Assembly: GCF_027922005.1 (NCBI RefSeq)
Contig: NZ_BSEV01000014.1
Coordinates: 62,001 to 126,000 of the forward strand
Length of the DNA: 64,000 nucleotides
Origin: Streptosporangium carneum
GTDB lineage: Bacteria > Actinomycetota > Actinomycetes > Streptosporangiales > Streptosporangiaceae
Direction of reading: 5' to 3'
The position numbers and the translations under genes are program-made. Below the pieces are notes generated by a model. It was given only the letters and a program-made list of their open reading frames with translations, made no database searches and had not been told where the DNA came from. Positions 58,810 through 64,000 of this stretch are shown here, piece after piece; position 1 is the first letter of the stretch, and the number at the start of each line of letters is the position of its first letter.

Positions 58810-60048
58810 ATGACCGTCACCCCCGAGCCCATCGTCCTGGACCCCCGCGGTGCCGACCTCCCCGGCGAGGTCTCCCGGCTGCGCGCCCTCGGCACCGTGG
58901 TCAGGGTGGAGCTTCCCGGCGGGGTTCCCGCCTGGGCAATCACCCAGCACGACCTGCTCAAACAGGTCATCCTTCATCCCAAGGTCAGCAAGGACCCGCG
59001 CCTGCACTGGAACCTGTGGCCGCAGATCGACTCCCACCCCGAGTGGGGCTGGCTGCACCTGTGGATCGGCATGCGGAACCTGCTCAACGCCTACGGCACC
59101 GATCACCAGCGGCTCCGCAACCTCGTCGCGCCCAGCTTCACCAGTCGCCGGACCAAGCTCATGCTGCCGATCATCGAGCGGATCACCGCCGATCTGCTCG
59201 ACCGCCTCGCCTCCCTGCCCGCGGGCCAGGTCGTCGACCTGCGCGTCGCCTTCGTCCACCCGCTGCCCATGAGGGTGATCTGCGAGCTGTACGGCGTTCC
59301 CGACACGCTGCGCCCCGAGGTCGCCGACATCGTGGAGGCCTTCCTCGACAGCAGCGCCACCGCCGAACAGGCGGCCGAGACGGCCGCCAGGATCAACGTC
59401 GTCTTCCCCGCGCTGATCGACCACAAGCGTGAGCACCCGGGCGACGATCTGACCACGGAACTGATCAACGCGCGTGACCGGGACGACCGGCTGAACGACG
59501 ACGAGCTGCGCGACACCCTGCTGACGATCCTGGGCGCCGGGCACGAGACCACCGTCGACCTGATCTGCAGCGCGGTGCACGCCCTGCTCACCCATCCCGA
59601 CCAGCTCCGCCGGGTCCGCGCCGGGGAGCTCACCTGGGAGGCCGTGATCGAGGAGGTCCTGCGCTGGGCCCCTCCGGTCGCCAACTTCCCGCTGCGGTAC
59701 GCCGTTGAGCCCCTCGACGTCGACGGCGTGCGCATCCCCGCGGGCGACGCCATTCTCGCCACCTACTTCGCGGCGGGCCACGACCCCCACCAGCACGGCC
59801 CGCACGCCGACCGGTTCGACGCGGAGCGGCCCCCAGCCGAGCATCTGGCCTTCGGCATCGGGGTGCACCGCTGCATCGGCGCCCCCCTGGCCCGCCAGGA
59901 GGCGCTCATCGCCCTGCCCGCGCTGTTCGACCGCTTCCCCGATCTCCGGCTCGCCGCCGGCGAGACCGGGCTGCGGCGGCTCCCCTCCCTGGTCGTCCAC
60001 GGCTGGAGCGAGCTTCCCGTTCGGCTGTCCCCCCCGGAGGAGCCCTGA
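58810..60048 (+). CDS. cytochrome P450 (CYP105/107-like class I)
   Basis: 412-residue soluble bacterial P450. Landmarks: oxygen-activation helix GAGHETTVDL, the ExxR motif in EEVLRWAPP, and the heme-binding loop FGIGVHRCIGAPLAR with its Cys. ATG 58810 has AGGAG at the right distance. A long 190-base leader separates it from the predicted promoter. No ferredoxin or biosynthetic partner is adjacent, so the substrate is unknown and redox partners must come from elsewhere. Confidence 0.93.
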   Translation: MTVTPEPIVLDPRGADLPGEVSRLRALGTVVRVELPGGVPAWAITQHDLLKQVILHPKVSKDPRLHWNLWPQIDSHPEWGWLHLWIGMRNLLNAYGTDHQRLRNLVAPSFTSRRTKLMLPIIERITADLLDRLASLPAGQVVDLRVAFVHPLPMRVICELYGVPDTLRPEVADIVEAFLDSSATAEQAAETAARINVVFPALIDHKREHPGDDLTTELINARDRDDRLNDDELRDTLLTILGAGHETTVDLICSAVHALLTHPDQLRRVRAGELTWEAVIEEVLRWAPPVANFPLRYAVEPLDVDGVRIPAGDAILATYFAAGHDPHQHGPHADRFDAERPPAEHLAFGIGVHRCIGAPLARQEALIALPALFDRFPDLRLAAGETGLRRLPSLVVHGWSELPVRLSPPEEP

Positions 60049-60083
60049 GGACCACCGGTCTCAGAAATCACAACCGCGGAAAG

Positions 60084-60105
60084 AAAACGGAGCGGCCGCT
60101 CTTTT
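60084..60105 (+). terminator. terminator after the P450 gene
   Basis: GAGCGGCCGCTC (60090-60101) forms a stem flanked by GAAAA and TTTTC, with T-run TTTTCC on the transcript strand. It lies 42 bases after the P450 stop. The remaining 60106-60325 is AT-rich intergenic DNA with no gene. Confidence 0.6.
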
Positions 60106-60325
60106 CCAGAAAATGGACACAGTAGGATATATATAGAAATTCCCGAGCTTCGGGGAAGAGTACCTCTTTCCTGCCACCTCACCGGATCACAGATATATGA
60201 AAAATCCCTAGATGCCAGGAAAAATGCCGTAAGTCAGGAAAGGGAACTTCTACCGTTTTCTTCTGATCGCCTCGGGCGGTGAGCCCCCGCTGCCCGCGCG
60301 GCGTCTCCACCGGGGTACGGCCCGC

Positions 60326-61312
60326 TCAGGCGGGGGTTCGGAAGGTCCTGCGGTAGGCCGAGGGCGAGGTGCGCATCGCCCTGGCGAAGTGGTGACGGAA
60401 GGTCACCGCGCTGTCGAACCCCACCGCCGCGGCGATCTCCTCGATCGGCGCCGCGGAGGACTCCAGCAGCGCCAGGCTGGCCGCGATCCGCTGGGAGATC
60501 ACCCAGCGCAGCGGGCTGGTGCCGGTCTGACGGTTGAAATGCCTGATGAAGGTGCGTTGCGACATGTGTGCCGCCCCGGCCATCGCGGCGACCGTGATCG
60601 GCTCGGCCAGACGGCCGAGCGCCCAGGCCATCGCGGCGGCCACCGCGTCGTCGTCCTCGACGGGGGTGACCGGGGCCTGGACGAACTGGGCCTGCCCGCC
60701 CTCCCTGTGCGGCGGGATGACCAGCCTGCGCGCGACCGAGTTGGCCACGGCGGGGCCGTGGTCCTTGCGGACCAGGTGGATCAGCAGGTCGAGGCCGGCC
60801 GCGCTGCCCGCGCTGGTCAGCACGTCGTCGCCGTCCACGTAGAGCACGTCCGGATTGACCCTGACCCGGGGGAACCTGCGCTGCAGCAGTCCGGCGTACC
60901 TCCAGTGGGTGGTCGCCTCGCGCTCGTCGAGAAGCCCTGCGGCGGCCAGCGCGAAGGCTCCCGAGCAGATCGACACGATCCTCGCCCCTCTGGCGCGCGC
61001 CGCTCCCAGCGTCGCGAGCAGCTCCGGCGAGACCTGGCCCCGCACATCCGGGACCGCGGGCACGATCACCGTGTCCGCACCGGCCGCGACGTCGAGCCCG
61101 TGCTCGGCCCGCATGGTGAACCCGCCGACGATCCGCAGGTCGCCCGGCCTCTCGGCGCAGACCGTCAGCTCGTACCAGGGGACGTCCAGCTCCGGCCTCG
61201 CGATGCCGAAGATCTCCACCACGCAGCCCAGCTCGAAGGGGGCCATGCCGTCGAAGGCGATGACGGACACGGTACGGCGGGCGCCGCGCGACGCCGGCGA
61301 CGGGATGAGCAT
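60326..61312 (-). CDS. FtrA-type AraC-family regulator (DJ-1/PfpI + HTH)
   Basis: 328 residues with a PfpI-like N-terminal domain (VIAFDGMAPFELGCVVEIFG, then SICSGAFALAAAGLLDEREATTHW) and a C-terminal AraC domain (GAAHMSQRTFIRHFNRQTG, VGFDSAVTFRHHFARAMRTSPSAYR). FtrA-like regulators are often divergent from a rhodanese gene, as here. ATG 61312 is the start. Confidence 0.9.
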   Translation of the reverse strand: MLIPSPASRGARRTVSVIAFDGMAPFELGCVVEIFGIARPELDVPWYELTVCAERPGDLRIVGGFTMRAEHGLDVAAGADTVIVPAVPDVRGQVSPELLATLGAARARGARIVSICSGAFALAAAGLLDEREATTHWRYAGLLQRRFPRVRVNPDVLYVDGDDVLTSAGSAAGLDLLIHLVRKDHGPAVANSVARRLVIPPHREGGQAQFVQAPVTPVEDDDAVAAAMAWALGRLAEPITVAAMAGAAHMSQRTFIRHFNRQTGTSPLRWVISQRIAASLALLESSAAPIEEIAAAVGFDSAVTFRHHFARAMRTSPSAYRRTFRTPA

Positions 61313-61514
61313 GGCGAGATCTTAGCGATAACCGGCATTCACGCCACTGTTCGACCGCCCTCCGACACCGGCACCATTTGTCGTGTCTCCTTCGCCTGCT
61401 CAGCCCGCTGTCCCGTCTCTTTGACCTGCTGACCCCGAGTCCCTTCCGTCCCCGTCCAGAGGCGCGCCCTCTGCCCCGCTTTCCCGCTCACGCCCCCGAC
61501 CGCGAAAGGCCGCC

Positions 61515-62048
61515 ATGATGTCCGCTGCGACGCCCACCACGATGCCCACCACGATGCCCGCCACCGCCTCCCCCGCTCTCCCGCCGTCCCCCGGCGCCGT
61601 CACCGCGGTTCCCGCCGCCGGAAACGCCGCCGCGATCGCCCACTTCGCCGCCCGTCTGACCTTCGAGACCGACGTCTCCGACGTGGCCGCCGACCTGGCC
61701 TCCGGAGCCGGGAACATCGTGGTGATCGACTCGCGCAGCGCGGAGAGCTGGCGACAGGGCCACATCGCGGGAGCCGTGCACCTGCCGACCGGTGAGATCG
61801 CCGCCCGCGCCGCCCTGGTCGTCCCCGCCGGAGCGACCGTGGTGACCTACTGCTGGGGCCCCGGCTGCAACGGCGCGACCCGCGCCGCGCTGGAGTTCGC
61901 CAAGCTGGGCCACCCCGTCAAGGAGATGCTCGGCGGCTTCGAGTACTGGGCACGGGAGGGCTTCCCCGTCGAGACCTCGGCCGGTCTCTCACGGCGTGAG
62001 ATCGACCCTCTGACCGCCCCGGTCTCCGGCGTCTCCTGCGCCTGCTGA
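61515..62048 (+). CDS. rhodanese-domain sulfurtransferase
   Basis: 177 residues. The N-terminal 35 residues are a Pro/Thr/Met-rich low-complexity segment. A single rhodanese domain follows: VVIDSRSAESWRQGHIAGAVHLP and the active-site loop YCWGPGCNGATRAA with Cys113 as catalytic residue. It transfers sulfane sulfur to a thiophilic acceptor. It is divergent from the FtrA-type regulator with a 202-base gap. The ATG at 61515 is likely; nearby in-frame ATGs make the exact start uncertain. Confidence 0.88.
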   Translation: MMSAATPTTMPTTMPATASPALPPSPGAVTAVPAAGNAAAIAHFAARLTFETDVSDVAADLASGAGNIVVIDSRSAESWRQGHIAGAVHLPTGEIAARAALVVPAGATVVTYCWGPGCNGATRAALEFAKLGHPVKEMLGGFEYWAREGFPVETSAGLSRREIDPLTAPVSGVSCAC

Positions 62049-62095
62049 GAGGGCTCCGGATCCTTTCCGGGCGTCCGGCCCCGGCCGCCTGCGCC

Positions 62096-62488
62096 TCAGG
62101 CGCCCGGCGAGAACAGGTCGACGCCGTTGCCGTCGGGGTCGTGGACGACGGCGTACCGCTGCCCCCAGAACGCGTCCCAGGGCTCCTTGTGCCCCTCGTA
62201 TCCGTGTGAGACGAGCTCGTCGTAGGCGGCGTCGACCTCGGCGGGGCTGTCGAAACGGAAGGCGAGGGAGATCCGGTGGCCGCCGGCGGGAGACTGCCAC
62301 CGGGGGTCGAACGAGCGGATCGTCTCGACCGTGTCCCAGGCGAGACGCAGCCCTCCGGGCAGCCCCGCCTCGACGTGCGGCTCTCCGTCGGCCTCAGGCG
62401 GCAGTTCCAGGCCGAGCAGACGGTAGAACGCCAGCGACTTGGCCATGTCCGTGACGACGATGCCGACGACGTCCAGTTGGGCTCGCAT
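62096..62488 (-). CDS. VOC-family (glyoxalase/bleomycin-resistance) protein
   Basis: 130-residue vicinal-oxygen-chelate protein: VGIVVTDMAKSLAFYRLLGLE at the start and YAVVHDPDGNGVDLFSP at the end, the two paired beta-alpha-beta motifs. The substrate is not predictable. ATG 62488 follows GGAGAA. It is convergent with the rhodanese gene. Confidence 0.85.
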   Translation of the reverse strand: MRAQLDVVGIVVTDMAKSLAFYRLLGLELPPEADGEPHVEAGLPGGLRLAWDTVETIRSFDPRWQSPAGGHRISLAFRFDSPAEVDAAYDELVSHGYEGHKEPWDAFWGQRYAVVHDPDGNGVDLFSPGA

Positions 62489-62838
62489 ACGGGTTCTCCG
62501 ATCGGTGATGGTGCGACAGACGCCGTGGCCGATCTCCACCGGACGCGTCCCGGGGGACGGCCCACCGGAATCCCGGCCCGCGGATCGGGTTCACGCGGTT
62601 CAAGGTAGCCGGGACGGCCGCCGACGGTCTTGCAGGAATCGGACATGCCCGCGAGCTGCCTTCTCTTCCCCGCGCGACCTCTCCTGCCCGCCCCCTGCAG
62701 GACTGCCAGAACCCCGATTCAAGGGCCTAAATAGCACCAATTCCCCTATTTCGGTCATGCCATTGCGGCCACGAGGGCAGAATGATCACCTTCGACGCCG
62801 CTCGATCGGCAAGTGGCATCCGATGAAGGGATGAATGC
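62489..62838. other. 350-bp divergent promoter region between the VOC and SapA genes
   Basis: Noncoding. An AT-rich patch at 62729-62751 has AAATAG and CTATTT as inverted half-sites 11 bases apart, about 90 bases before the SapA start, a candidate operator or promoter element for SapA. Confidence 0.4.
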
Positions 62839-63321
62839 GTGATCACGTCGACGAAGACGGTCCTCCTCGCCGCGGCGCTGGCCGCCGGAGGGCTCATGGC
62901 GGGCCCGGCGCACGCCGCGACCGCCGCCGCGGCCTCATCGAGCCCGGAGAGCGTCTGCGGCTCGGGGTTCGGCAGGGTGGGCGACGGCAGCCGTCCGGTG
63001 AAGACGGCCTCGGGAAAGGTCTGGGGTCACGTCTACCTGCTCTACAACCGCACCACCGGCTACAACTGCGTGGCCACGATCAAGACGAGCTACGCGGGAA
63101 GGGCCACCTACACCTCCGTGACCCTGCAGACCCAGACGAGACGGGTCCGCGACGAACCCGCGCGGACGGCGACGAAGAAGGACGCGGGGCAGTTCAAGTA
63201 CTACGCGGGCCCGATCAAGCTCTACGCGAAGAACCTGTGCGTCAAGTACTGGGGGGTCGTGAAGTCACCCTCGGGTGAGACCGCGACGGGCGGCCGCGGG
63301 TCCTGGGGCAACTGCGGATAG
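62839..63321 (+). CDS. spore-associated protein A (SapA)-like secreted protein
   Basis: 160 residues with a signal peptide (LLAAALAAGGLMAGPAHAA). The mature part follows the Streptomyces SapA pattern: VCGSGFGRV, VYLLYNRTTGYNCVATIK, FKYYAGPIKLYAKNLCVKYWG and the terminal GNCG, with four Cys residues likely in two disulfides. SapA coats spores. GTG 62839 has GAAGGGA upstream. A developmental role would fit a sporulating actinomycete. Confidence 0.8.
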   Translation: MITSTKTVLLAAALAAGGLMAGPAHAATAAAASSSPESVCGSGFGRVGDGSRPVKTASGKVWGHVYLLYNRTTGYNCVATIKTSYAGRATYTSVTLQTQTRRVRDEPARTATKKDAGQFKYYAGPIKLYAKNLCVKYWGVVKSPSGETATGGRGSWGNCG

Positions 63322-63333
63322 CCTCTCGGCGGC

Positions 63334-63357
63334 GTCCCCGGCCGACCTGCCGGGGAC
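63334..63357. terminator. bidirectional hairpin after SapA
   Basis: GTCCCCGGC and GCCGGGGAC form a nine-pair stem with loop CGACCT, placed between convergent genes. Confidence 0.6.
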
Positions 63358-63366
63358 CCCGCCGTC

Positions 63367-64000
63367 TCAGGAGGCCGCGCTCGCCCTGAGGGCGGCGATC
63401 AGCCACTCGAAGGCGGGAACCGCGGACGGGAACGACGGACGGCCGTTGATGGCCCCCAGCAGCTGCCAGTAACGCTCGACCCTGGCGTCGGTGAACGTCT
63501 CCAACTGCTCGACCAGCCGGACGCGCTCCTCCTGCGAGGTCTCCGGTGCCACGAGGAGGTCGAGCACGGCCCGCCCCTGCGCGGAAGCGGGTTCGATCCC
63601 CTCCCTCACCGCCCGCCCCGCGTGCTCCGTGACGAGACCGGGGTCAGGGGCGGGGCCCGGCTGGGCCGCGTTCTGGCCCGCGACCGCCATCCTCCGCACC
63701 CGCTGCTGGAAGTCCTCGTCTCCGACGAGCTCGGCCAGCTCTATCCACGCGTCCACCTGCTCCGGGGTCGGATCGTCCGGCAGCTCGGCGTTCACCTGCC
63801 GCATGCCGGCCGCGACGCCCGCTGCGGGCCCGGCGGGATCGAGCCCGGCGAAGACGCGGTCGACGAAGTCGTCGACGATCTGCTGCCGCTCCCGCGCGGA
63901 CAGCCGGGCCAGTTTGTGCATCAACAGTGCCTCCTCGATCGTGCTGCCGCGCTTGGCCACCGTGCTGAGCACGGCGCGGCGCAGCCGCAGGGTACGGATC
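63367..64000 (-). CDS. C-terminal part of a MerR-like transcriptional regulator (partial)
   Basis: The frame is open to the window edge and lacks its N-terminus. Visible sequence (STVAKRGSTIEEALLMHKLARLSARERQQIVDDFVDRVF) matches the helical C-terminal region of actinobacterial MerR-family regulators, followed by a helical sensor-like domain ending ALRASAAS. The DNA-binding domain would lie beyond 64000. The MerR call is inference from this C-terminal half. Confidence 0.6.
   Translation of the reverse strand, partial: IRTLRLRRAVLSTVAKRGSTIEEALLMHKLARLSARERQQIVDDFVDRVFAGLDPAGPAAGVAAGMRQVNAELPDDPTPEQVDAWIELAELVGDEDFQQRVRRMAVAGQNAAQPGPAPDPGLVTEHAGRAVREGIEPASAQGRAVLDLLVAPETSQEERVRLVEQLETFTDARVERYWQLLGAINGRPSFPSAVPAFEWLIAALRASAAS

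Noticed and set aside
58320..58970. 216-codon minus-strand frame upstream of the P450
   Set aside because: It overlaps the P450 promoter and gene start, lacks family resemblance and has mixed codon use.
1..64000. CRISPR arrays, rRNA, tRNA and intact transposase genes
   Set aside because: I looked for regular spacer-repeat arrays, tRNA-like cloverleaf ends and transposase motifs and recognised none. The short tandem repeats found are coding or upstream arrays without spacers.

Overview
The window is chromosomal DNA from a very GC-rich, spore-forming actinomycete. The evidence is near-universal G/C in third codon positions, frequent GTG/TTG starts, an HrdB-type principal sigma factor next to a ParE-type topoisomerase, a spore-associated protein A homologue, an F420-reductase-like gene and many Ser/Thr-kinase, TetR and GlxA-type genes. 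The gene styles suggest Streptosporangiaceae (Streptosporangium/Nonomuraea-like); that placement is inference. I recognise no rRNA, tRNA, CRISPR array or intact insertion sequence.

Layout. 1-6.2 kb is core: beta-carbonic anhydrase, parE, a small zinc-ribbon protein, yaaA and the principal sigma factor, separated by strong hairpin terminators. 6.4-15 kb holds a PAS-GAF-PP2C phosphatase, two conserved hypotheticals, the pxpABC 5-oxoprolinase operon and an AlkZ-like glycosylase. 14.9-21 kb is an oligopeptide ABC importer operon with a fused double ATPase. 21-25.7 kb has a membrane-anchored double CbxX-type AAA+ protein and a TPR membrane protein. 26-37 kb is a series of small accessory genes: SmvA-like efflux, DoxX, LtrA, an HxlR/F420-reductase pair, secreted and VanZ-like proteins, a collapsed GNAT gene, trpF, a GlxA regulator divergent from an HD hydrolase, and an orphan histidine kinase.

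37.0-41.6 kb is the most unusual region. It starts where the histidine kinase gene ends without its expected response regulator, is less GC-rich at its left edge, and carries five co-directional genes: a von Willebrand A (vWA) lipoprotein, a four-helix membrane protein, a cytosolic vWA protein, an OmpA-domain lipoprotein, and a secreted LecA-like plus NPCBM lectin. I do not recognise this combination as a named system. It looks like a cell-envelope complex that anchors to peptidoglycan and displays or senses carbohydrate.

41.7-47.8 kb, on the opposite strand, holds a soluble transhydrogenase, a membrane NACHT NTPase, a YcaO enzyme preceded by a 41-residue peptide gene with a near-perfect ribosome site, and a metallothionein-like protein. 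47.9-53 kb is a kinase locus: an active Ser/Thr kinase separated from its WD40 sensor domain by one in-frame TGA, followed by a paralogous pseudokinase with HRD changed to HRG. 53-64 kb has an ECF41-type sigma factor with a truncated carboxymuconolactone decarboxylase remnant, three TetR regulators (one with two matching operators flanking it and an SDR-hydrolase fusion gene), a P450, an FtrA/rhodanese pair, a VOC protein, SapA and the edge of a MerR-like regulator.

Gene decay is a theme: several units (orphan kinase, CMD remnant, GNAT remnant, split kinase-WD40, pseudokinase) show loss or splitting of a partner.
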